Assembly: GCA_028551475.1 (NCBI GenBank)
Contig: CM052359.1
Location: forward strand, 23,313,583 to 23,377,582
Direction of reading: 5' to 3'
DNA from: Casuarina equisetifolia
Taxonomy: Eukaryota; Streptophyta; Magnoliopsida; Fagales; Casuarinaceae
DNA length: 64,000 nt
This document shows, in pieces, positions 1-10,809 of this stretch (the first letter of the stretch is position 1; every line of letters begins with the position of its first letter). The notes under the pieces were generated by a model, which was not told the origin of the DNA, did not search any database, and saw nothing but the letters and a program-made list of their open reading frames with translations. Position numbers and translations under genes: made by a program.

Positions 1-1279
1 CTAGGACCACAACTGCAGATTGAGCAGAACAAAACAAATTCAGCTTGCACGGAGTCATGGAATTTTCTTTTCCTTTCTTTTTTGTTGAGAAAACCAAGAA
101 ACAAGAAAAGAATACTGGGAAAAGGGTCTTACATTCAGAATCGGTGGTGATCCAATTTCCTTTCCTGGAAGTGATATGATCGTTGTCTTGAACAGGGTAT
201 GAATTTGATTTCTGAACGTCGTTTTTAGATGAGGAAGCTATAGAAAACGCTGAGTAGGCGGAGGAAGTGGTGGAGCAGCTTTCCACGTCCCACCTGAAGC
301 TGATCTTGGGAGAATCGGTGCTAAGTTGATCATCATCTGGGACTGCTTTTAGGCTACCACGATTCCGAAAGTGCGGAACCTGAAAGACAACACAGAAATT
401 TTCACTCCAGAGATCACTTATTGTGTTTTCATAGACTTAAGGTTCAAGGGAATGCAAAAGTGAAGCAATTTTTACTATATCTTCATCCGGAAATATGTCC
501 GACGTGCATAAATGATCAATCACCAGTCAAGTTGTTTAAAAATGATTTTTGTGTAAGAAAAGTGAGATCAAAGCTGCAAAGGAGCGAAGAAACTAGTCTT
601 GAATCGAGAGGTTAAGAAACTTACTTTTCGACCTAAGAATTTTCCTCCCTTCTCTGATTTTGCAGCCGCAGCCCATCTCAGAAGCTCCTTCATTCTTGAC
701 ATGGCTTTTGTTTTGTCTCCCTTAGGCCTGTCTTTCTTCTCCGACGTGCTACATTCGTCATTCGTTTTAGTCGGTGTTGACAATGTGCTCTCGCTTATCG
801 GCAAAACTTTGTTTCCTCCATGAGAAGTAGATTCAACCTTGTGACTGATTCCTTGTCCCCGAGCTATATCTTCTTTCTTCATCTGCACTGAGTGGATCCG
901 GCACTGCTTTCTTTTAAGACTTCCCGGTCTTTTCAGATTGAGGGTGCTATAGAAGAGAGCTTTTGCGATATCTCTTCTACGTAAAATCTTAAATGGCTTG
1001 AAGTTCTTGCAAACCAGTTCACTTGCTTCAACTTTAACCAATCTTCGACGCAGCCCAGAAAGCTTAGACGGAATTATATCTGTCGACTTCTGTTCATCAT
1101 CTGGCAGAGAAAAATATATATATAAGGCAAGATCACAGAATGTACTTGACTTGGGAGTCTGAAAGGTTTGGGCTTACCACTAACACTTTTCTTCTTGTTG
1201 GAATCGTGGGTTAGCTTAAAGAGCCATTGCAGAATCTGCTAGAGTTCACCAAGAGGGGAAGTGCAGAGGTTACCTGCAT
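1..1279 (-). CDS. Conserved plant protein of unknown function, truncated by the left edge
   Basis: Five exons can be joined: 1274-1279, 1178-1238, 625-1100, 133-379 and 1-12. All have GT..AG borders and closing phases. About 267 residues lie inside the window and the last few codons plus the stop lie beyond position 1. The N-terminal part is basic. The C-terminal half holds [20 protein letters not shown], then an acidic stretch ([18 protein letters not shown]) and a serine-rich run ([19 protein letters not shown]), ending in SEFVVL at the edge. I recall these conserved blocks from Arabidopsis At1g78110/At1g22230-like proteins, which databases sometimes label nucleolar GTP-binding; I see no GTPase motif, so the function is unknown. 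The start is the weak point. ATG-CAG at 1274-1279 splices in frame to exon 2, either at 1238 or three bases later, but a TATA-like string sits only about 30 bases upstream, so the true first exon could be elsewhere. Confidence 0.75.
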
Positions 1280-1326
1280 GTCTATGTTTGATTCCTTGGA
1301 GCCTCCTTTATATAAAATGATTATGC

Positions 1327-1330
<4 letters not shown>

Positions 1331-1378
<48 letters not shown>
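1331..1378. repeat. (GA)n microsatellite
   Basis: An uninterrupted AG dinucleotide run of about 23 units lies about 50 bases upstream of the proposed start of the minus-strand gene. It is a CT run in that gene's sense orientation, as is common in plant leaders and core promoters. Confidence 0.95.
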
Positions 1379-1379
<1 letters not shown>

Positions 1380-1381
<2 letters not shown>

Positions 1382-4240
1382 TTCTTGGTCAAATGGACAG
1401 CACTAAGAGATCTATCTGTGCTGTCTGTTTGCAGGAGATTCCTGCCTAGTATGAGAGGCTTTTGGAAGAAGAAGACAAAGGAAAATGTGCTGAATCTAAG
1501 GAAGATGGTGAGACAACCGGGCAGTGAGCGAGTGATGGTTGGCTTGTGATTCTTTCTAACATGGGGTTTAGTATTATATAAGATGATCATGTGGTGGGTA
1601 CTAAGCAAAATTTATGACTTTATTAAGAGCCAAGATGTGCTTAGCTTGTTGGCATGTCTCTTAGCCATACACTTGTATGTCCATGGTTTCTCAATCCAGT
1701 TGGTCCCCATGTTATGGATCTTGAGCTTCACTTCACCCAAAGATTTACTTACGTGTTATATAACTTCTAGAGAAAGTAAGACCGTAGAATGCTGTAATTT
1801 TGTGGATATGCGAAATGAAGGCTTCTTGATGATGACAAAGGCTATATTTCAGTGGAGGTGAATGGTCCTGAAACATTATTTGAACTTTCATCAAACAGTT
1901 TATGCTAAGGGTTTTGATACATGATCATACATGATCATTTTTCTAGTCAGATGACCATTACGTGGATTGGGCAGATTATCAACAAGAAGAGCCCATGACA
2001 GAGTGAACTACTTACACCTTCCTGAAAGTTCCAGGCTGAAATTGATCTAGATTTCAAGCCAGTAGTGTTGGGTACTTGATTGGTACTAGAAATTTCTCCC
2101 AAAAAAACCTGAAAGTGTGGTTACAGCATCGTGTTCTGCATCTTATATGCTCCAAAATATCAAGTCCAATTAAAGATCATTCAATAACTAAATTCTAAAG
2201 CCCCTTCTCATAATTATCACGAGGTAAATTGCAAGCTTTGTAAATAATATCACAAGAGAAACTTTCCAACTTTACCATGGGCTATGGGATACAGTAGGAT
2301 CTTATTCATCAAAGTCATGAGTTCCAATACCTTATTAGAAAGTCACTTCCTCTTTCAAACCAACTTTTTAAAAAGGTCAATTTATTCATATGTACAACAT
2401 ATTGTAAACAATATGGGCAAGCTATTGATGTTTCATCTTGACAATCTTAAACTAACAAGAGGAACATGGTTGAATTTGAAACCTTAGAATACAGATCGAA
2501 GTCAAGGTTCCCTCACACTGACCAGCAATAAACGCATATGATACTGTAAAACAAACGGCGGAAAGGAGACTAGTATATCCCGACAGATCACATAAACAGA
2601 TTACAATATTGTCGAGATGAAATAAAAAGGAAAGCTGCATCACAAGCCGCCAAGCTTCCTTCCATTGTTGGCCAGCTAGACAAACTCCAAGGAGATCAAC
2701 CAAAGCTCCATTTTGATCACCCGGCAGATGTTCTCTATCCCTTTCTCTGCAAACAACCAATAACAGGACAAAAATTTATGATAACTTGTGCTTCATGCAT
2801 GTGGGAAGGCAGATATTTTAGAGCATGGAGACCGTGACCTTCGAGTGTTAAAACTTGTGGACACAGATCAATACTTGTTGGCGTCGAGCAAGACACATGG
2901 TATTAAACTTGGAGATGGTTTGAGAACCAGAGCCCCGCTTTGCTGCATACGTTTTATGTGTCTGAGCTTGCCTGGCTTTCGTCCTCATAGGATCTGATGA
3001 AAGCAAAGTAAGCTGACGCGTCACTCTGCCCTCCATTGCTTGTCTGACAGAGAAAGAGGACCCCATTAGGGTTTAGGTCCACGTCTAGTGGCACTAATCT
3101 TTATTCCGTCGGCCATTCTTATGTGTGGCTCTCTCTTTCACACACATTCACAAACACACTCTACATTATATGTTACATGCTTCTAAAACGAAATTAGTTT
3201 TAATATGATGTTAAAGTTTAAATTGAAGTGTAATATTTCATTGTAGACTAAATTTTCAATAATTTAACATTATCACTTCATTTACATAAATTAAATTTTC
3301 GTAATTTTTTTTCTCAAAATTAAAAAAAAAATGTATTAAAAAGTTCATATTTTAATTTGATATTCTTTTTATATGTTTAACTGCTTATCTTTTAATAATG
3401 AGTTTTAAAGAAAAAATTAGTCATTTCTAAAATTTACAAATGAGCTTCTTCCCCTCTCTTGTTTCTCTTCCTCTTGAAATAATTTGACAAGAAAGGACCA
3501 AAGTCCCCGGGTTTGTTACAATAATTGAATGATGTCTCTCATTATTCAATAGATGTTATGCTCCTAATTTTCACTAATGGTTTATCACGGTTTGAAAGCA
3601 ATACATTTTTTTATAATATGTTCGACGTAAGCTTTATGTTACTTTAACATTAGGGTTGCTTTTTATCAAAAATTGATAGATGCTCGGAATAAAAAAGATC
3701 AATATTATTAAATTAAAATAAGTGCTCGAGCACTTTATATAATTAATTCCCACGAGTTATCTGTAACCACGATTATTTAGAAAATACATCCGAAGGCATC
3801 AATTTTCATCAACTTTCCTTCCTTGTCCGACTCTTTTATTCTGCCAGAATTTCTGCTTTAAGTTTTCATTTCTTCCCATAGTGTTTCCCTTCCGCCAGCA
3901 TCGCTGAATTGTCAAATCCAGCATCTTTAGACCAAGAATTCTTTCTTTATCATCACGAAAATGCAGAAGAACAAGAAGAAGAAATGATGTTGAAAATGCA
4001 TGAGGCTACATAATTCAGTGATAAACATTATCCCAAAATTACAGCTGGGAAAAAACAGAGAAGAGCTCAAATAGAGATCATCGACGCACGACTAAAAGAC
4101 ATTATGCATACAAACTCCAAAGCAACACAACGCATTGACTCCACTTCCACATCTAATGAAAAGCATTTCTAACGTACACGCGCGACTTATGTGAGAGCCC
4201 GCCTACAGACATAGAATCTGGCACTTTTCTTCTTTACTCC
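1380..4240. other. Intergenic stretch with no supported gene
   Basis: Left part (to about 2450) shows no coding signal. Between 2450 and 3070 the minus strand is less AT-rich and has two short open frames (2452-2760 and 2848-3066). I recognise neither, they do not join convincingly, and the first lacks a clean ATG. 3070-3800 is very AT-rich with no structure I can name. 3800-4240 is probably the downstream flank of the DUF1644 gene. Confidence 0.6.
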
Positions 4241-4513
4241 GAACACAATTCGAGCTGAACTAGAATCCCACTCAATTTTTCTCCATCCTTGGATGAACTT
4301 CATGCTCAATCTTGACAGGGACCAAGCTTGCAAGTTTCTGCAATGCAGCTTCTTGATTAGCAGGAAGGATCCTGTTGTTCAAAGGCAATCTCTTCGCATT
4401 ACTGGAACAATAATGGCGAAAGACACCAGTTGGGTCAGACAAGCCAATCCAACCCAAAAAAGAATTCCAGTAAATATCAATGAACTGGAAATTTACCAGA
4501 CATCTATGACACT

Positions 4514-5671
4514 TCATGGAAGATCTCCAATGGACCTTGACCTTGTCAAACGCCTGCGCCTTCTAGGAACTGGTGATGCACCTTCATCCATATCACTTAA
4601 TATCCGCAGGTCATCTTCTTCATCATCGTCATCATCATCGTCATCATGTAGACCCAACAAATTCTCTCCCCAGAGAAACCGCCGCTCAGGTAAACCTCCT
4701 GCTGTGCGTCTATGCCTTGTCCAGGCCCTCGACCGTGCCCTCGGTTCCCCATTACCATCCATGGAGCCAATCATCTGAAACAAAAACAAAGTAGTCCCCC
4801 ATGGCCCTAAAGCCTCTCCATTACCACTTTGCCTCTCACCTGCTAGTCTATCTCCATTTTCAATAACGTAGTCCCCAACCACAACAGCACCAGGCATCGC
4901 GGAACGTATAGCACTGACAATATCACCATATTCCCTCTGGTGCTCAAGGTTTCGCCAGGCTCGTTCCCTGGATGGGTCTATGTCAGAGGGCCTAGTTGTT
5001 GGGTGAATCCTCCTGGCATGTCGTCGCAATTCCTGGTAATTACCAACAAATGAGCATGATTCTCTCGAACAACTTCGCTTCTTCAGGTTTAGATATCTCC
5101 TGGCCTCTTCTACAACCTCCCAGCCAAGAATGCCTCCTCGGCACATCGGGCATTTCAAGCTCAACTTCGATTCTGATGAATTATCCACATCTAATTCTTC
5201 AACATCAGCCCGTTCGTGACCAGATTCAGAATCAACTGTTTCCAAAGTGCTTCCTTGTACTTCAACATTTCTAGTTGGATTGTGAACACCATCTCTTCCT
5301 GGTTCTCCAGGCAATCCAACAGACACAGTATTTCTTTCAGTGTGATTTTCACTAGGATCGTTTAAGTCAGTGTTGAAAGCCAAGTTCACAACAGAAGTAT
5401 TTCTAGGATTGTTATCGTTTGCAGGTAAAGAATGGGGTGAAGATGGACTACCCCCAGTGTCCCTTAATTTTTTAAAGCGGTCCAGGCAATTTGAATGCCT
5501 GTAACTTGTATCACAAATATAAGATCTGCAACCCTTATCATGCGAGCTGCACAGGAGTAGAACAGCATTATGTGGATGGTCCATGCAGATAGGGCATGAA
5601 ACGTCATCCAACTCTTTGTGAAGAGCACATATATCTGAATCAGAATGTATTCTTCGTTTTACACCAGCCAT
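4514..5671 (-). CDS. DUF1644 family zinc-binding protein
   Basis: A single coding exon of 385 codons starts at an ATG (MAGVKRRIHSDSD) and ends SRSIGDLP-stop. The N-terminal block has CPICMD around residue 26, then HNAVLLLCSSHDKGCRSYIC and a further C-x-D-RFKKL segment. After an acidic serine-rich linker (about 70-170) comes CPMCRGGILGWEVVEEARRY with more Cys/His (CSRESCSFVGNYQELRRHAR). This spaced Cys/His pattern is the plant-specific DUF1644 signature and suggests zinc binding. The biochemical role of the family is not settled; I recall rice members linked to salt and drought responses. Near the C terminus is an Asp/Glu run (about 12 residues) followed by a basic RRRRRLTRSRS segment. The coding frame is intact, and the gene has a long leader intron (separate entry). 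Confidence 0.9.
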   Translation of the reverse strand: MAGVKRRIHSDSDICALHKELDDVSCPICMDHPHNAVLLLCSSHDKGCRSYICDTSYRHSNCLDRFKKLRDTGGSPSSPHSLPANDNNPRNTSVVNLAFNTDLNDPSENHTERNTVSVGLPGEPGRDGVHNPTRNVEVQGSTLETVDSESGHERADVEELDVDNSSESKLSLKCPMCRGGILGWEVVEEARRYLNLKKRSCSRESCSFVGNYQELRRHARRIHPTTRPSDIDPSRERAWRNLEHQREYGDIVSAIRSAMPGAVVVGDYVIENGDRLAGERQSGNGEALGPWGTTLFLFQMIGSMDGNGEPRARSRAWTRHRRTAGGLPERRFLWGENLLGLHDDDDDDDDEEDDLRILSDMDEGASPVPRRRRRLTRSRSIGDLP

Positions 5672-5683
5672 CTTGTTTGCACT

Positions 5684-8127
5684 GTTGTAAATTACTCAGA
5701 CACCAGTTAACAAATCAGAATAGAAGTACCATTCAATGGTAGACAAACATAATACTTGCAATATGATGACATTGTTTAAGAGTAGAACTTGATAGTGACG
5801 TTAAATTCAACAGAGATATTCTAGCAGTTATAAAATACGATGAAAATACACTCAACAGATAAAATTCTAAAAATAAAATAAAAACTATAGAGCAAGTTCT
5901 AGGTCCATAATCAAATTCACCAAATGTGCAGCTATATCCATGGACAGGAGCTTATTACTGGTATAGGTCTAATTCCATTTGAACAAATTTAGATCTTAAG
6001 ACATAACCCTTTAAGTAAGCAAGGAGTGATACTTCACAACTGAAGAACTCATACTGTTAAATAAGTTGTTGATTCTGCATACATAGTTTTTGTTGGAAGA
6101 CTTAAGGCTAGTTCGACTAATTTCTCACTTTTGTGAACAAACAATGTAGTCCAAGCTCAGTAAGCCTTTCTCAACCTATCGTTTATAGTTCCAAATTCTT
6201 TCAGCCCCCTTTAAAAATTTACATTAAGTGTCCATGAATTACATTTGAGTCCACCTCCTTATATTCAAACAAGAAAAGGACCAGCAACTCAGCACAAAAT
6301 ATGCTTTAATGAGGTGCAATGTGTACAAGCGTAAGGATAAGTCACTCTTTCTGAAAATGTACATCCTCAAACTAAATTTCACTAGACATTCACCCCAGTG
6401 AGGTGAAATGTGCAGAAGAGCCAGATTTGTATGTGTTAACTTAAGCTTAAAAAACATCAAGGAGATTCTACAAAAAAAGCTACAAAATCCAAATAACAAG
6501 ATATCCTGTTAGAGTTAACACTGCCAAACCATATAAAATCAGGTCTAAAACAAGAGGGCAATCCATATCAAAAGATATATTTATGGCACATGAATGCAAT
6601 TAACGAAAGAGAAGACGCTGGATCTTACAGGAGAAAACAAATCAGTCAACTGTATATAGACTCACCAAGATGGGTAGATCCTCTATATATTTCCTACTTG
6701 AGGCTTCTGAATCTCTATTTGTTTTACCAGTTGAAAAATACAGATCTTTACTTCACTTTATCAACTATCAAACAAGGCAAGCACTAAGCAGTGTTCTGGA
6801 GTATGTTATATATAATGAACTGGCGGAATAGCACTACAGAACTTGAAGTAATACAGCGATGAATAATTGCTTAAGAACTGCTTCTCACCAGATCACCAAT
6901 ATCAAAACCTGCAGTTATACAATGAAGACAAGTGTGGTGCATGCTTAGTATCTCGATCTCAAAATTGTTTCAGTCATCAAATGCAGTTAAACATTATTGC
7001 AAGGTGTAAAAGAAGTATCTTATTGAAACCGAATACAGCACGATATGAACCATTTTAACGAAGAGTTAAATAGAACAAAATGCAGCTTCAGCTCAAGACT
7101 GCTCCCAAAATTCAACAGCTTAATCCTAGCAGCGCATGATAATGTAATGCGTAGATACAACAAGAATCAGCTCAGACAACACATCCATTCATATATTGCA
7201 AAAAAGTTCACATGATCATCATGACACCATCGTAGCATTTTCCAAACATCAATTCTCACTGTGACATCATCCTTAACGTCTTTGAACCACATAACAGTTA
7301 AGCACATATGATCATCGCCAACTAGACTTCCAAATGTAGCATAATAGAGATGCACAGCCGTTAAAAAAGGTAAGGAAATACCTTTTAGGATTACTGGACA
7401 CTAAAAAAACAAACAGAATTTCCAGAAACATTTCCTTCTAAATATAAGAAACAGACAGCATTTATAGCAAAAAGTGGAACATCCCCACCCTTGAATGTTA
7501 AGCTCCGGGGTTCTCAGGGTTTATGGGGCTAAAGGATCTTCACAGGAAAAGGAGGTTATAACAATGGTCACATATAGGATGAGAACAATAGCCATTATCC
7601 AAAAGACCCCAATCTCATTGCCATTGTTGTTTGGAGATTCCAAAGAGACCTTAAACTCTATTTCCACACATCTACAACTCCAGAAAATGGCATAACACAC
7701 CATCAATTTGCTGTTTGCACTAAAAAGCCAGCTCATCAGTCTGATCTCCCAAGAGCCATAGGAAGATTGTACAAACTACTTTTTTAAAAAATAAAATAAA
7801 ATAAAATTTAAAAATCGAAACTTGTGAACAGATTGCTTGTAAGATCCAAAAACTTTCTTCATTTCCAGCAAGATTTAAGATTATAAATGAAAAATACATA
7901 AACCCCAAAATCCCACCCAAAAACAGCATCCCAGTTCCTTCCCACAACTGCAAAACCTAACCTTGCTCTATCCAACCAAAAATTCTCTTCTTTATCACCT
8001 TTTAATGAATTAGAGGCACATGAGAATCAGAGCGCCCGATCCAACAGAGATCAAACTGAATCAGAATCAAGCAGCACAATCAAACACAAACCGAAATTTA
8101 ATTGAGATGTAAAGGGCAAGGATTTAC
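5684..8127 (-). other. Probable leader (5' UTR) intron of the DUF1644 gene
   Basis: No convincing coding frame occurs in these 2.4 kb. A donor of the form TTTC|GTAAAT at 8127/8128 and acceptors just upstream of the ATG (ACAACAG near 5684, or AAG directly before the ATG) would splice a short leader exon (about 8128-8220) to the coding exon. A TATA box lies at the correct distance beyond that leader exon. Long introns in the leader often carry enhancer activity in plants. The exact acceptor is inferred. Confidence 0.6.
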
Positions 8128-8246
8128 GAAATAATTGGATTTTTGTTCTGGCTCCGGAATTGGTGAGATTGCGTGAACGACTCGGTGAGACAAATTAGAG
8201 AAAAATAAAATTGCCAAAGTGAATTCTTAGTTGCAAGAGATGCTAT

Positions 8247-8254
8247 TATTTATA
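8247..8254 (-). promoter_or_regulatory. TATA box for the DUF1644 gene, with an adjacent TGGGCC motif
   Basis: On the minus strand the sequence reads TGGGCCTATAAATA. TATAAATA is a standard plant TATA box, and the TGGGCC directly before it resembles the site II element bound by TCP factors. The predicted start of transcription is near 8220, which fits the leader exon 8128-8220. Confidence 0.6.
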
Positions 8255-8259
8255 GGCCC

Positions 8260-8920
8260 AAAGACACGATGGAAAATGGCTATGCATTTCGGGTCAAAAA
8301 AGTACTTGACCCTCAAAAAAAACGGGCTCCGATTCTACACCAACCGCCTTCAAGTGGTGTCAGATGGAGAAGCCGGGGTGCTGGGCTGCTCCTCACCGAA
8401 CTTCTCTGCACCGCGTGGCAGGCATCAACCGTCTCCGGGCCCCACTTGGTGAAATCTCTACGGTTCCTAGACTCCGCAATACATTCACATAAGTACAAGA
8501 AAATACGAGCCATTGCAATTACAAAATCCAAAAGATTTACCCAGTTCTAATAATTTTTTCCCATATAAATAAGTGTTGAATCCTGCATTTCTTATACAAG
8601 GAATTATAATTAAATTTTAAGTAATAACATAAATATTTTAATATTTACATTAGAGTTTAAATAGCTCATATCCGATTTAAATTTAAGAGGTAGAATCTGA
8701 CTTAATACTATTCTTTGAGTCAGCTCTAACTAATAATCCCATCAATCCAATTTAAATTTAATGCATTGAATAAATAAGTTTATCACATAAAACTTAAATG
8801 TTAGACAATATTTTTTATAATTTTTGTTCCATAAAAAAAGGGCAAAAGATTGAACAATGATTTTCAAACTTTTGAATATTCACGGGAAAAAGACCATTTA
8901 TTTAATAATCAAGTTCAGGG

Positions 8921-8959
<39 letters not shown>

Positions 8960-10809
8960 AACAGGGTGGCCATTTTGTGTATTGATATAAAGAAACCAAA
9001 TCCAGCCATGACGCATTGCTTTATGGGCATGGTGCATGCACCAGATAATCGTCATACCTGCAACGGTGTTCCAGCAAAAACTGTGTCCAATTCTAACTCG
9101 CACTCAACCACGTTCCTTAAAGATGGGCGTTACCATACGCGTTCACGTAACGGAAACCATGTGGTCATAAAAGAGATGCACGGCATCCGGCCGTCGATGG
9201 TATTGACCATCTTGCACGTATTTCCAACGGCAGAGGATAAAGAAAAAGCCTGAGTGAAAGGATTGGGAATCAACTAGCGGGATCAACAGGGTTAGCTTAG
9301 GAACCTAGCAAAGCCATGATTCCTTGTTGATCCAATGTTTGAAGAATAAGAAAAAACTTAAAATATGGTTTTATAAACAGGATTTTAATACTCGATGAAT
9401 TATATCTAAAGCATAGAAGTGAAATTTTTGTCCATTATTTTTATGGATATATATGCAATAATCGATACTAAAGTTTGTTGATGAAAGGTAAATATCATAT
9501 ACGTTGAGATTTAAACCAACAAAACACCAAACCAAGCAACCAAGAAAAAAACACAAAAACAGCAAATAATGAAAGAAATAAAGGTGGAGAAACATAGATT
9601 ACATGGTTCAAGATTACTACGACTCATGTATGTGATGGTGACTCCATGTTCTTCAATGTTAACTAGTCATCTCACGGTCGCTGTTGGTTCTTATGTGATG
9701 GAAAAACTATATGGTGGTTGTAATGTGGCGGGAGGACATACTTGATAGCCACGTGATTTTTTCAAAAAAGTTATGCAGGCATCAGAATTATCACATAGTT
9801 GTTGACATCTTTTGATGGTGATGTGATGTTATTTCATGGCAATTGCCTTGTGGTTATTATGTTACTATCAGGGAAATAAGTAAAGTATTTATTTCAGTCA
9901 CCAAGCGTAAAGAAAGGAAGTAATATTCTTAAGAAAACCTGAAAATAGAGTGTGATAATGCTGCATGAAAGAACTACAATCCAAGAAAATTAAAAAAAAA
10001 TAATCACCGTAATCAATTGGCATGTACTAGTTGATAGTGTCTGCTTACTTATATCATTATCAAGGTACTACATACACTAATTTGTCTAGAAAGATAACAA
10101 ACATAAATTTACCAACTATAGTTGGATAACCTTAACACAGTAAGATATGTGGAACACAATTTACTTCAATTTGTTTAAGTAAACAACAATTGAAAGAAAT
10201 CATAGCAAGCTTATCAAAATGATATACACATACAATATCACAGAAGACATCATTTTCTTCATTCTTTGGTTTAGAAGCATTAAAATTAATTGATGAGCCT
10301 TTCATAAAACCATCCAAAGTTAACAAGATTTTGTGTGTCGTACAAATCCTAGTAATTCTTAACAAGATTTCTAAAATCATTTTAATATTTGAATAATATA
10401 AAATATTCATTTGATTTTTTCTTTAATTTTACTCTAAAGTTAAATAATTTATCAACATATCAATTGTTTAATAGTTGGTGACTAATCATGTAAAATAGAA
10501 GTAATGTGTTCAAATACTTTTAAATATTAATTTACTTTATGAAAAAAAGATCTCAAAATATTACCTCTTTCTAAGAGCTTATGGAATTAACTTTAATTCT
10601 GTCCATATTTTTAAATTATCGAAATGAATTTCACATGTATTTCCCAATTAATACTTTTAAAAATAAAATGCCACATTTATAAAACGATTTTCAAAATACC
10701 TTAAAAATCACGGACCAAAGAAAGCGCTGAAATATAGTGCCATATACTGACACTCGCGCCTCCGGACCTTAATCGCTCGCTGCAACTGCTCTCTGCTTTC
10801 AAACTCGCC
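8260..10809. other. Intergenic region between divergent DUF1644 and LSM5 genes
   Basis: Mostly AT-rich. A less AT-rich patch at 8960-9260 carries a plus-strand frame with an ATG near 9009 (MTHCFMGMVHAPDNRH...), which I do not recognise. 9600-9860 is rich in TGATGGTGA / TGTGATG words but shows no clear repeat unit. The 3' end should contain the LSM5 promoter; I see no clear TATA box there. No other gene is supported. Confidence 0.5.
8923..8955. repeat. T7-A26 homopolymer tract
   Basis: Seven T followed by about 26 A in an unbroken run. It could be the tail of an old retroposed sequence or simple slippage; I see no retrogene body next to it. Confidence 0.85.

Noticed and set aside
2452..3066. 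Two short minus-strand frames of about 100 and 70 codons
   Set aside because: No recognisable motif, no joining splice pattern and, for the first, no clean ATG; kept only as part of the intergenic description.
4573..4794. Plus-strand frame rich in His (from CATCATC repeats)
   Set aside because: It is the antisense shadow of the Asp-rich tail of the DUF1644 protein on the minus strand.
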